Position numbers and translations under genes: made by a program. Of a stretch of DNA of 64,000 nt, positions 34,401 through 46,400 are shown piece by piece. Location of the stretch: NCBI RefSeq assembly GCF_047948215.1, contig NC_134455.1:160500575-160564574 (forward strand), written 5' to 3'. The first letter of the stretch is position 1, and every line of letters starts with the position of its first letter. This stretch comes from Lycorma delicatula (taxonomy: Eukaryota > Arthropoda > Insecta > Hemiptera > Fulgoridae). Under the pieces are notes generated by a model. It saw only the letters and a list, made by a program, of their open reading frames with translations. It was not told the origin of the DNA and did not search any database.

Positions 34401-37400
34401 AGGTAATCTAAAAGATAAATAAAACTTACAACTAATATCACAGATAAAAACTAAAATAAAACCAAAAGTGAATAGAATTTAAAGTCCGAGATGGATGTAA
34501 AGGGCCCATTCTCGGATAACAAAAAGACTAAAAAGAAAACTAAAAACCATAAAAACCTAACATAAAAAATATATACGACAATATTAAATTTTTTGTGTTA
34601 ACACAGTACTACGTAGCAATAGAAACATTCGGTTTAAAATTTCATTATCATTGTACAAGATACCACGGATGTTTCTGGGTAGATTAAATTTACGACGCAA
34701 CGCCGCATAACGTATGCAATCTATGAGTATGTGGTGCATAGTCATGAGGCAGTTACATCGCGCGCATAGGGGTGCGTATCTTCCTGACATCAGGTACTCG
34801 TGTGTGACTCTCGTTGTCCTATTCGCAACCGACAGAGGACTACTTCCTCACGCTGAGTTTTTCTGCATGAGAAGTCCCATGGCAACGCAGAATCTTTAAT
34901 CTGCCGTTGTTTATTATCAACGGTAGCAGTCCAGTCACCTTGCCACCTTGCTCTTAGTGATTGTTTTATATAATTAATAAAATCAGAAGTAGCAACTCGG
35001 GTGGTGAAAGGAGGGTGATTACATGCTTCTTTGGCAGCGGAATCTGCATGTTCATTAACTGAAATCTCTACGTGGCTAGGGACCAGCAAAAACTTACTTC
35101 TGTGTTGCTATTATTCAACTCAGCGATTGCGTTATTATTAAATTTCAATGACGATAGGATGTTTGGAAAAAAAGTTTTTTTAAGGCTTGGAGAGCACTAC
35201 ATGAGTCACTACAAATAAGAATGTTTCTATATTTAGGGTTAATGATATTTAGAGCCTTATTTATAGCGTAAGTTCAGCGGTAAACACACTCGTAATACCG
35301 GGTAGACCAAACATATAAGTTCTTTCATTGATAACAAACGCACAACCAACGGTATCGTTTTGTTTCGATCCTTCAGTGTATACCACCGCGTCTGGGTTCA
35401 TCTTGGAGAGAACACATTGAAACATTTGCTGGTAGGTAGTGTTGATTGTTTATTGTACGTCGTAAGGTCAAAAATAAAATGTATAAGGTTTATTCCCCAC
35501 GGAGGACATGAGCACGGATATGATAGAAAGAAAGACAGGCTGTCAACATTTATATGCTGCAGCAGACGTCGGGTATGGACAGCTACAGGTGCAGTACAAC
35601 GTGGACGGTCCTCATACTTTCCTAAATTAGGATTTCTAAGGACTGAGTCAAAAGCCGGATGATTTGGCTGTCCTTTGAGACGAGCAAAATAAGATAATAA
35701 AAGCTGGTCTCGTCTATCCCAAACTGATGGTTCACCACAGTCTACAAGTAAGCTCGCGACAGGGCTTGACTTAAACGCGTCTGTGGCAAGCCGAAGGAAA
35801 GCATGATGTACACCATCCAGCATTTTAAGAACTATTTGACGAGCTGAAGAGTAGGCGATACAACCATAATCTAAACGGGAACGAACAAAGGAATAGTAAA
35901 AACGTATCATACATGACCGATCGGCTCCCCAATTGGTGTTACTAAGGACTTGCATCATATATAAAAGTTTGGAACATTTTGAAATGTTCAGGTAGCTAGA
36001 ACTGTAGTTCTAGCTACCTGAAACAAACACATTGTAGGCCATCATTTTAGAGTGGGTGATCAGAATTTAGTTTTAATTGTACCATGTTTCTCGTCTCATC
36101 GAGCTCTTTAAATAATATATGAAATGATATAGTGGGACTATTGGTACTGCCTGAAATTTTTGGATTTACCATTACACGCCAGAAACCAAATGATGGGTGA
36201 GAGCAAGTGAAATTTCACCAAAGAAAGGCAAAATGGTTCCAAGAAAGCCATCCAGAAAAAGTCTTGATGACGGTTTTTTTTAGATTTTCTTGGTGTAGTG
36301 CTCATAGACCAACTGGAAAAAGGTAGGACCATCACCAAGGCATATTAAGCTTTACTAATGGACCAATTGAAAGGATTATATAGTCTAAATGTACACATGT
36401 AGCCAAAAAGAAAGTGCTCTTTCACCACGATAATGCGCCTGCACGTACTTCCACATGCATCGTATTTGCTGGGTTTTTACTACCACCATTTACTTCCTGT
36501 TTTCCCAAACCTGAATTAAAAGTTTGCTGGACGAAATTTCACTTCAAATGATGAAACCAAATTTGAAATAATCATTTATTTATAGAGTTAAAGTCAAATT
36601 ATAAAGGTAATGCCATCAATCGAGCACATAACCTTAAATACAAATTAAAAATTTGTAAGTATGGATAAAATTTAGAAAAACAAAAATTGACTTTCCAATC
36701 AAAAGCACTCATTACTCAGCACTCTATTTTATATAAAATATTCTTTAAGTTTCAAATTTTGTTTGTATTTTTAAAATAATAAACTGACTGCATAATCTTT
36801 TTTTTTTTGTCTTCAGTCATTTGACTGGTTTGATGCCGCTCTCCAAGATTCCCTATCTAGTGCTAGTCGTTTCATTTCAGTATACCCTCTACATCCTACA
36901 TCCCCAACAATTTGTTTTACATACTCCAAACGTGGCCTGCCTACACAATTTTTCCCTTCTACCTGTCCTTCCAATATTAAAGCGACTATTCCAGGATGCC
37001 TTAGTATGTGGCCTATAAGTCTGTCTCTTCTTTTAACTATATTTTTCTAAATGCTTCTTTCTTCATCTATTTGCCGCAATACCTCTTCATTTGTCACTTT
37101 ATCCACCCATCTGATTTTTAACATTCTCCTATAGCACCACAATTCAAAAGCTTCTAATCTTTTCTTCTCAGATACTCCGATTGTCCAAGTTTCACTTCCA
37201 TATAAAGCGACACTCCAAACATACACTTTCAAAAATCTTTTCCTGAGATTTAAATTAATTTTTGATGTAAACAAATTATATTTCTTACTGAAGGCTCGTT
37301 TAGCTTGTGCTATTCGGCATTTTATATCGCTCCTGCTTCGTCCATCTTTAGTAATTTTACTTCCCAAATAACAAAATTCTTCTACCTCCATAATCTTTTC

Positions 37401-40400
37401 TCCTCCTATTTTCACATTCAGTGGTCCATTTTTGTTATTTCTACTACATTTCATTACTTTTGTTTTGTTCTTGTTTATTTTCATGCGATAGTTCTTGCGT
37501 AGGACTTCATCTATGCCGTTCATTGTTTCTTCTAAATCCTTTTTATTCTCGGCTAGAATTACTATATCATCAGCAAATCGTAGCATCTTTATCTTTTCAC
37601 CTTGTACTGTTACTCCGAATCTAAATTGTTCTTTAACATCATTAACTGCTAGTTCCATGTAAAGATTAAAAAGTAACGGAGATAGAGAACATCCTTGTCG
37701 GACTCCCTTTCTTATTATGGCTTCTTTCTTATGTTCTTCAATTGCTACTGTTGCTGTTTGGTTCCTGTAAATGTTAGCAATTGTTCTTCTATCTCTGTAT
37801 TTGAACCCTAATTTTTTTAAAATGCTGAACATTTTATTCCAGTCTACGTTATCGAATGCCTTTTCTAGGTCTATAAACGCCAAGTATGTTGGTTTGTTTT
37901 TCTTTAATCTTCCTTCTACTATTAATCTGAGGCCTAAAATTGCTTCCCTTGTCCCTATACTTTTTCTGAAACCAAATTGGTCTTCTCCTAACACTTCTTC
38001 CACTCTCCTCTCAATTCTTCTGTATAAAATTCTAGTTAAGATTTTTGATGCATGACTAGTTAAACTAATTGTTCTATATTCTTCACATTTATCTGCCCCT
38101 GCTTTCTTTGGTATCATAACTATAACACTTTTTGAAGTCTGATGGAAATTCCCCTTTTTCATAAATATTACACACCAGTTTGTATAATCTATCAATCGCT
38201 TCCTCACCTGCACTGCGCAGTAATTCTACAGGTATTCCGTCTATTCCAGGAGCCTTTCTGCCATTTAAATCTTTTAATGCTCTCTTAAATTCAGATCTCA
38301 GTATTGTTTCTCCCATTTCCTCCTCCTCAACTTCCTCTTCTTCCTCTATAACACCATTTTCTAATTCATTTCCTCCGTATAACTCTTCAATATATTCCAC
38401 CCATCTATCGACTTTACCTTTCGTATTATATATTGGTGTACCATCTTTGTTTAACACATTATTAGATTTTAATTTATGTACCCCAAAATTTTCCTTAATT
38501 TTCCTGTATGCTCCGTCTATTTTACCAATGTTCATTTCTCTTTCCACTTCTGAACACTTTTCTTTAATCCACTCTTCTTTCGCCAGTTTGCACTTCCTAT
38601 TTATAGCATTTCTTAATTGCCGATAGTTCCTTTTACTTTCTTCATCATTAGCATTCTTATATTTTCTACGTTCATCCATCAGCTGCAATATATCGTCTGA
38701 AATCCAAGGTTTTCTACCAGTTCTCTTTATTCCGCCTAAGTTTGCTTCTGCTGATTTAAGAATTTCCTTTTTAACATTCTCCCATTCTTCTTCTACATTT
38801 TCTACCTTATCTTTTTTTCTCAGACCTCTTGCGATGTCCTCCTCAAAAATCTTCTTTACCCCCTCTTCCTCAAGCTTCTCTAAATTCCACCGATTCATCT
38901 GACAACTTTTCTTCAGGTTTTTAAACCCAAATCTACATTTCATTATCACCAAATTATGGTCGCTATCAATGTCTGCTCCAGGGTAAGTTTTGCAGTCAAC
39001 AAGTTGATTTCTAAATCTTTGCTTAACCATGATATAATCTATCTGATACCTTACAGTATCGCCTGCCTTTTTCCAAGTGTATATTCTTCTATTATGATTT
39101 TTAAATTGGGTGTTGGCAATTACTAAATTATACTTCGTGCAAAACTCTATAAGTCGGTCCCCTCTTTCATTCCTTTTGCCCAGCCCGTATTCACCCACTA
39201 TATTTCCTTCCTTGCCTTTTCCAATGCTTGCATTCCAATCTCCAACTATTATTAAATTTTCATCTCCTTTTACGTGTTTAATTGCTTCATCAATCTCTTC
39301 GTATACACACTCTACCTCATCATCATCATGGGCGCTTGTAGGCATATAAATGTTAACAATCGTTGTCGGTTTAGGTCTTGATTTTATCCTTATTACAATG
39401 ATTCTATCGCTATGCGTTTTGAAATACTCCACTCTCCTCCCTATCTTCTTGTTCATCACGATACCTACTCCTGCCTGCCCATTATTTGACGCTGAGTTAA
39501 TTACTCTAAAATCACCTGACCAAAAGTCGCCTTCCTCTTCCCACCGAACCTCACTAATTCCTACTATATCCACATTCACCCTATCCATTTCCCTTTTTAA
39601 ATTTTCTAGCCTACCAACCTTTTTTAAGCTTCTAACATTCCACGCTCCGACTCGTAGAATGTTATTTTTTAATTTTCTGGTGACCCCTTCCTTAGTAGTC
39701 CCCACCCGGAGATCCGAACGGGGGACTATTTTACCTCCGGAATATTTTACCAAGGAAGGCGCCTCCATTATTGCTATGTGAAAATGCAGAGAGCCACATT
39801 TTCTTGGAAAAAAAGGAGCTGTAGTTTTCCATTGCTTTCAGCTGCGCAGTATTCAGAGGACTGAGTGATGTTGATACGGCCGTTTAAGTCATTGTGACTC
39901 ACGCCCCTAACAACTACTGAAAGAGCTGCTGCCCTCTTTCAGGAATCATTCCTTAGTCTGGCTCTCAACAGATACCTCTCCGATATGGTTGCACCTTCGG
40001 TCCAGCTACTTTGTATCCCTGAGCACTCAAGCCCCCTCACCAACGGCAAGGTCTCATGATTCATAGAGGAGGCATAATCTATTAATATAATAATTACATT
40101 ATGATAATTAGCTAAAATCTATTTTATTTTTTTTTTTAATAACAATCTGAACCAAATTTATTCAATTAACATTTTAAGACTTACAATATAATGCTGTTTG
40201 TTGCATACAGCTGAAATTGACTGATGATGCTGTTTTTTATTATGGCATCTCCTGATCGTTACTACTGGTGGTTTTTTGATATAAGAACGTATGTATTAAG
40301 AATTTTTAAAAAAGTGTGTTAGATCGATTGGTGTCTATTAATTTAGTACATTATTATTGTACTAAAAAAAGGGTTACCTTAACAGGTAACCCTTTTTCAT

Positions 40401-43400
40401 ATATGTGTGAAATATCAAAATTGTTGTTAATGTGGATGGATTTTTGATTTTTTTCTTAAAGTGATTAGCAAATATTTATCCTTTCCTGCTATAGAATGTT
40501 TTTATGTTACTACTATGCCTTTTTTTTTTATTATCATGCTGAAATATATTTAGAATTTGTTGAAAAGTGTTTTAGATTCAAATCTCTTTCTTCTCAATCA
40601 CATTCTTAATACATAGTTTCCTGACTCAAAAAAAAATAAAAAAATTCCAACAGTAATATCAAGTGATGAGAATGAAAAACAGCAGCACCAGTCTTGGCAG
40701 TTGGCCTCATAAGTTACTAATTGCATAGTGATAAGAGTTTTTTAAATGTAATCTAAATATATTTGATTCATTTCATTATTAAAAAATTAGTAGTTTTACA
40801 TAATTTTCAACACAAACTATGATGGACAGAAATATTGCAGATTATTAACTCAGTTAAAAGAATTATTCTATATTTATGTTGAAATAATTATATGATCTTT
40901 TAAAACTATAAAGTAAAGTAAAAAGTATCATTGGTTTAATTTAGAAAATATTACCTAAAGCTTTATCTCCATTGAACAAATTTCCAAGATAAACATGCAG
41001 CCTTGTTGTGTTAAACCTAAATTTTAAATCTGTTACTTCCATGTAAGATTTTTTGTTTCGGATCAATTCTTTCCCATAAACACCAATAAAAGCTGTAACA
41101 TTACCTGTAACAGAAAACATCACAAGGCAACAAAATTCAGATCACTGAAATACAGTTATGTATAAATAAATACCATTCTATCAATTGTAAGTAGAATTGC
41201 AGTAAATAAAAATATATATATAACATTCATAAAAAATCCACAATCAAGAATATAAAAATAAAATATAAATAACATTCTATTTTTAGCTGTTAAATAACTA
41301 TTGTATAAAAATGATTAAAACATAAAATGGTTTTAAATAAAATAATTATGAGTTTGTATGTTTTTATTTCAAATTTTCTAGTAATTTTGCATTCTTCATA
41401 AAAACATATGGCTTAAATCAGTGATTCCCAAACTGTGTGCTGTGGCACTCCAGGGAGCCACAGCCTCTTCACAGGGGTGCCGCAAAATATTGTAAAAGCT
41501 TCATAATTAATTGAACTAAGACATTTATAATTATTAATTTAACGCTAATAAAGTAAAAAAATAATGAAGATACATGAGTTTTATTTATCTTTATCTCTTA
41601 CTTACAAGTAGTCATACTTTTACTTAGGGTAGGGCACCATGGAAAAATTTTAATTGAAAAGGGCACTGCGACTCAGAAAAGTTTGGGAACCACTAGCTTA
41701 AATTATACTATGGTATGTTTCTTTAGTCCTGTATATAATAATCTGTGGATCTGAATATAAATACCAGATATGGGTAAAATTGAAGTCTGACTTTACATCC
41801 CATATGATTGTCCTGTTATACTAATTAATACTGGACAGTGGAAAAGAATAAAGCTGATAGGTATATTAAATAACATGTATATAATCAATACAGATCCAAT
41901 GAAGATTGAATTTTCAGTCACTATCTTGAAACAGTTACCTAAATTAACAAGTACAAATGACAGAGAGATGTATTATTCATCAAAGTTTAGAAAGCTATAT
42001 TACTACTGCTTTGAGGTTGCAGTTTTTCAACACAGTTTTGAAGATTTTATTCTTGAACAGATGGTGAGGCACAAAGAATATATAAAAAATACACACTACA
42101 TGCAAGTATGTGAATCTGCTGTATGACAAATGGATCTCTTCTCTTTATTATCCATTTTAATTGTACACTTAAATGTGGTTTTTTTTCACACATTTGACTG
42201 GTTTAATGCAGCTCTCCAAGATTCCCTATCTAGTGCCAGTTGTTTAATTTCGGATACCCCCCTACATCCTACATCCCTAAAAATTTGTTTTACATATTTC
42301 AAACGTTGCCGACCTGCACAATTTTTTCCATCTACATGTCACTCCAATATTACAGCGACTATTCCAACATGCTTTAGTATGCAGCCTATAAGTCTCTCTT
42401 CTTTTAACTATATTTTTCCAAATGCTTCTCTCTTCATCAATTTGCCAACACCTCTTCATTTGTCACTTTATCCACCCATCTGATTTTTAACATTCTCCTA
42501 TAGCACACATTTCAAAAGCTTCTAATCTTTTCTTCTCAGGTACTCCAATCGTACAAGTTTCAATTCCATATAAAGCTACACACACTACTTTTTGCTTGCT
42601 TCTGCTGATTTAAGAATTTCCTTTTTAACATTCTCCCATTCTTCTATATTTTCTACCCTACCTTTTTTATTCAGACCTCTTACGATGTCTTCCTTAAAAA
42701 TTTACTCTATCTCCTCTTCCTCAAGCTTCTCTAAATTCCACAGATTCATCTGATACATTTTCTTCAGGTTTTTAAACCCCAATCTACATTTCATTATCAC
42801 TAAATTACAGTCATTATCAATGTCTGCTCCAGGATAAGCTTTGCAGTCGACGAGTTGATTTCTAAATCTTTGTTTAACCATGATATAATCTATCTGATAT
42901 CTTGCACTATCGCCTGGCTTTTCCATATGGATATTTTTCTATTATGATTTTTAAACTGGGTATTGGCAATTAGTAAATTATACTTCGTGCAGAACTCAAT
43001 AAATCAGTCCCTTCTTTCATTCCTTTTGCCCAGCCTGTATTCACCCACAATATTTCCTTCCTTGCCTTTTCCAGTGCTTGCATTCCATTCTCCAACTATT
43101 ATTAAATTTTCATCCCCTTTTACGTGTTTAATTGCTTCATCAATTTCTTTGTATACACACTCTACCTCATCATCATCATGGGGACTTGTAGACATATAGA
43201 TGTTAACAATCCTTGTTGGCTTAGGTCTTGATTTTATCCTTATTTCAATGATTTTATTGCTATGCATTCTGAAATACTCTGCTCTCTTCCCTATTTTCTT
43301 GTTCATTATGAAACCTACTACTGCCTGCCCTGTATTTGAAGTTGAGTTAATTATTCCAAAATCACCTGACCAAAAGTCGTTTTCCTCTTCCCATTGAACC

Positions 43401-46400
43401 TCGCTAATTCCTACTACATCTACATTTAACCTATCCATTTCCCTCTTTTAATTTTCTTACCTACCAACCTTTATTAGCCTTCAAACATTTCATGTTCCAA
43501 TTCGTAGAATGTTATTTTTTAATTTTCTGGTGACCACTTCCTTAGTAGTCCCCACCTGGAGATCTGAACGAGGAACTAGTTTACCTCCAGAATACTTTAT
43601 CATAGATGGCCCCTACAGCTTTGTTACATGAAAATGCAGAGAGCTACATTTTCTTGGAAAAAAACAGCTGTAGTTTTCCATTGCTTTTAGCTGCGCAATA
43701 CTCAGAAGATTGAGCAATGATATGGCCAATTAAGTCCTCCTGACCAATGCCCATAACAACTACTGAAAGAGCTGCTGCTCTCTTTCAGGAACCATTCCTT
43801 AGTCTAGCTCTCAACAGATACCACACCAATCTGGTTGCACCTTTGGTCCAGATACTCTGTATCACTGAGCACATAAGCTCCCTCACTATCGGCAAGGTCT
43901 CATGATTCATAGAGGGAGGTCTGTGTGTATAATTAATTTTTATTGCTTAATTTTATTTTTGTACTTTATTTATTATTTTTAGGGTTTAAAATTTAAGGGT
44001 TTTAGGGTTTTAAATTTCTTTATTTTATCAAAAAGAAAAAGTAGGAAAGGAATAAGTGTTTTTAATGGTCTATCCCATCCATCTCATCTGTATCGTAGTG
44101 ACGATCTTTTAAAACTATAAAATAAAGTAAAAAGAATCATTAGTTTAATGTATAAAATATTACCTAAAGCTTTATCTCCATTGGACAAATTTCCAAGATA
44201 ACATGCAGTCTTGTTGTGTTAAACCTAAATTCTGTTACTTTCATAGTGCAAAAGCAGATCATTTGACAGTGGTCTGGCAATTGTGATTCTACTTTTGCTA
44301 TCATTGTTAGCTATAGTAAACTTCCAGTCTGCATAACAACAACTCTGTCTTCTCCAAATAATTCTGTTCTATTTTTAAAGCTTGTTACAGAACTGCTTCC
44401 ATTATTCAATTACAGTTCATAAAATCTTTTCTCAGCAATTTCTTTTATATTTTATTGATATGACACATTTTCTTCTGCAGCCTGACTTCATTTTCGCTCA
44501 AATCAGCTGTCATGTTGAGTTCAGGGTGGTAAGGTGGCAATCTTAATATGATGTGACCATATTTCTCCAATAATTTGTTGTAGTAGTATTAATTGTAGTG
44601 GGACATATTAATTTTAATTGTTTAGTTTTTAACGTATACACTGAATACAGAACATTTCTGCTTTTTAGGCAATCCAAGAGTTCTTGTTTTCTGCAATCTG
44701 ATTTTGAAGCATAGTGTAATTTTACATTACGGTAGCGAGCGTCATCAATTATCAAAACTGATTGAGTTAGAAAGTTAGATATTAGCTTTATTTCCAGTCA
44801 TTTTTCATAGTTCTCAGCATTTATATTTTTTCCAATGTTCTCGTTTCTCTTCGATTTAAATGTCAAAAGTGCACTTGGGATTTCTCCTGTATTGCATTAC
44901 TACTGTAGTGCATGAATGCACCACATGTATGAATATCATCTTTGATCCTTTGGATACAGATTTTTTGAAGACATTAATGGTCATCAGTCTAATCATAACT
45001 TATCGATATATATATAACATATCGAGTGATATATAACTTGTCTGAAAAAATTATTGACCATCCCATTCAAAAATTTTCATTTGTTTTAAATAATTTACTA
45101 GTTTGAAACATATCTTGTTTTTCTACAAAATGTTCCTATTATTTTCATTCTTCTTCCATCTTAAATCCATTCTCAGAATTTTCCATAAAACTTCATGCAC
45201 TCATTTTATCTGCAGATCTGGTAATTCTGTTACTTTCCTGACAAAGTAGTTATACTGAAATGCTATACAACATTTTGTATAAAACACAATACACCAATCT
45301 GGTCAAAGTTTCCATATCAGGGTTTTTTCAAATCATAATATCTGATAACTCTCTCAAACCAAAAAATGCTATTCTAGCAGTGAAAAATTCCATTAGGTGC
45401 GTGTACTTATGTACACATGTATGTTACCTTGTTTTCTTCTTGATATTTCCAGACTGGATTGACTGATTTGAATTAAATTTTTCTCAACTATACCTGTATG
45501 TATGGCATGGGTACCATTTAATTTTGGTTATATCTGGTCAAGAGGGCAGGGAAATATGGACCTTATAGATTTAAGATATGCTATATAATGTGCTATAGAA
45601 TGTTAACATTAAAGCATATCTTATATAGCATAAGATATGCTTTAATGTTAACATTCTTCTTTTACAAGATTTTTTGGGAACAGTATAATTTTTGTTTGCT
45701 TTCAGTTTATTTGATTATGTTACAAGTTTGCACTCGATATGGTTGTGTAATCTGCTGTTAGAACTCAGCTGAGGTATTGTGAAGGTAGTATAAAAAAAAA
45801 TCTGGTGTTGATTAGTATGAAAAGTACTGTTTATAAAACATGAAAACAAAGTATGTAAAATTAAGAACATGAGTACAGCAAAATGCCTGTGTCTTGCTAC
45901 CTATGATAGAATATTATCCCCACTACTGTACTATTAGCATTGTCAACACTACTTTCATCCCAGGTAGTAAAAACAGGTTTTATAATTTTTAAATAAATTC
46001 AGGCAGTATAATTTTAAAAAATCAAAATGAACGAACTAACTTAGAAATTACAAATCTTAGTCAGAAGAATCTATCCTTGTTTCATGGAAATAAATTTAAG
46101 TATAAAACTGAACATCTGGTGGTAGAGTAAATCTAATTTACGTTATTGCTGTACGTGATTCACTACAGGAATCAATTGTAGCAGGAAATCTTGAATTCAG
46201 TGTTACCTCTATAAGACAACATTGATAAACAGAGACCATTTAATAGAGGTCAAGTATAAACTAAACAATTTAATATAAACTTTTTAATTAAAAATAAATA
46301 TAAAAATCATTATTTAGTAATAATATGCAGTTACATACTTAGTGTTAATTTACATTTTCCAATCCCAGAGATTGGTAAAATCAGGACTTTTCCATTTATT

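Larger units (their letters stand above)
34336..36005 (-). mobile_element. 5'-truncated I/Jockey-type LINE 'C'
   Basis: A minus-strand insertion in the right arm of the inverted-repeat element. It starts within the RT thumb coding region, continues through RNase H and the C-terminal region, and ends with a short 3' UTR, a run of C and an A-run at about 34320-34338. Its 3' end motif is shared with the fragment at 17331-17395. Its protein is related to, but clearly different from, that of LINE A. Confidence 0.82.
32772..36112. mobile_element. Large inverted-repeat element interrupted by LINE C
   Basis: The left arm (about 32772-33203) is an imperfect reverse complement of the right arm, which is split into about 34098-34333 and 36006-36112 by LINE C. 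Matching marks include AAAGAGCTTGATCAGACAAG / AAAGAGCTCGATGAGACGAG, TTCAGGGTGGGTG / TTTCAGGGTGGTG, and TATTTAAACCAAAATGGTGA in both. The motif TTAAATTCTGA..., followed by AAAATGG or similar, occurs twice per arm, so the arms hold subterminal repeats. The centre (33204-34097) is AT-rich with no transposase. It looks like a non-autonomous fold-back type DNA element; its family is unknown to me. Confidence 0.6.
36799..40071 (-). mobile_element. RTE-type LINE, near full length, with 9-bp TSD (copy 1)
   Basis: The 3273-bp minus-strand element is bounded by the perfect 9-bp duplication GCATAATCT at 36790-36798 and 40072-40080. The 3' end is an A-run (36799-36808). The 5' UTR (40071 to about 39770) includes a hairpin-forming GAAAGAGGGCAGCAGCTCTTTC. 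One long ORF encodes endonuclease and reverse transcriptase, interrupted by one frameshift near 38131 and one nonsense codon at about 37044. It is the best-preserved transposon in the window; two further copies are at 42180 and 48747. Confidence 0.95.
31485..40954 (-). other. JHBP intron 9.5 kb, filled with transposons
   Basis: It contains the SINE at 32300, the inverted-repeat element with LINE C, the mariner relic at 36113 and the RTE copy at 36799-40071. Short unassigned AT-rich stretches are 31485-32285, 36481-36789 and 40081-40954; I see no coding sequence in them. Confidence 0.85.
41105..46338 (-). other. JHBP intron 5.2 kb with transposons and a duplicated exon piece
   Basis: Contents are the hAT MITE (41419), RTE copy 3 (42180), the pseudo-exon (44102), an IS630-like relic (44255) and a hairpin (45597). 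The remainder, mainly 45000-45590 and 45660-46338, is AT-rich with no coding sequence that I recognise. Confidence 0.8.

Noticed and set aside
37047..39768. Proteins that database annotation would call craniofacial development protein 2-like, that is, a host gene
   Set aside because: The frame carries APE endonuclease plus RT motifs, lies between a 5' UTR and a 3' A-run with 9-bp target duplications, and has two more truncated copies here. It is a retrotransposon ORF.
37305..39781. Plus-strand frames of up to 148 codons opposite the RTE LINE
   Set aside because: They are Ser/Phe/Leu-rich antisense shadows of the lysine- and glutamate-rich LINE ORF.
43975..44015. Repeats of TTAGGG-like text suggesting interstitial telomere sequence
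   Set aside because: Only two or three irregular motifs (TTAGGGTTTAAAATTTAAGG) in a T-rich stretch. Most insects use TTAGG, and there is no array.
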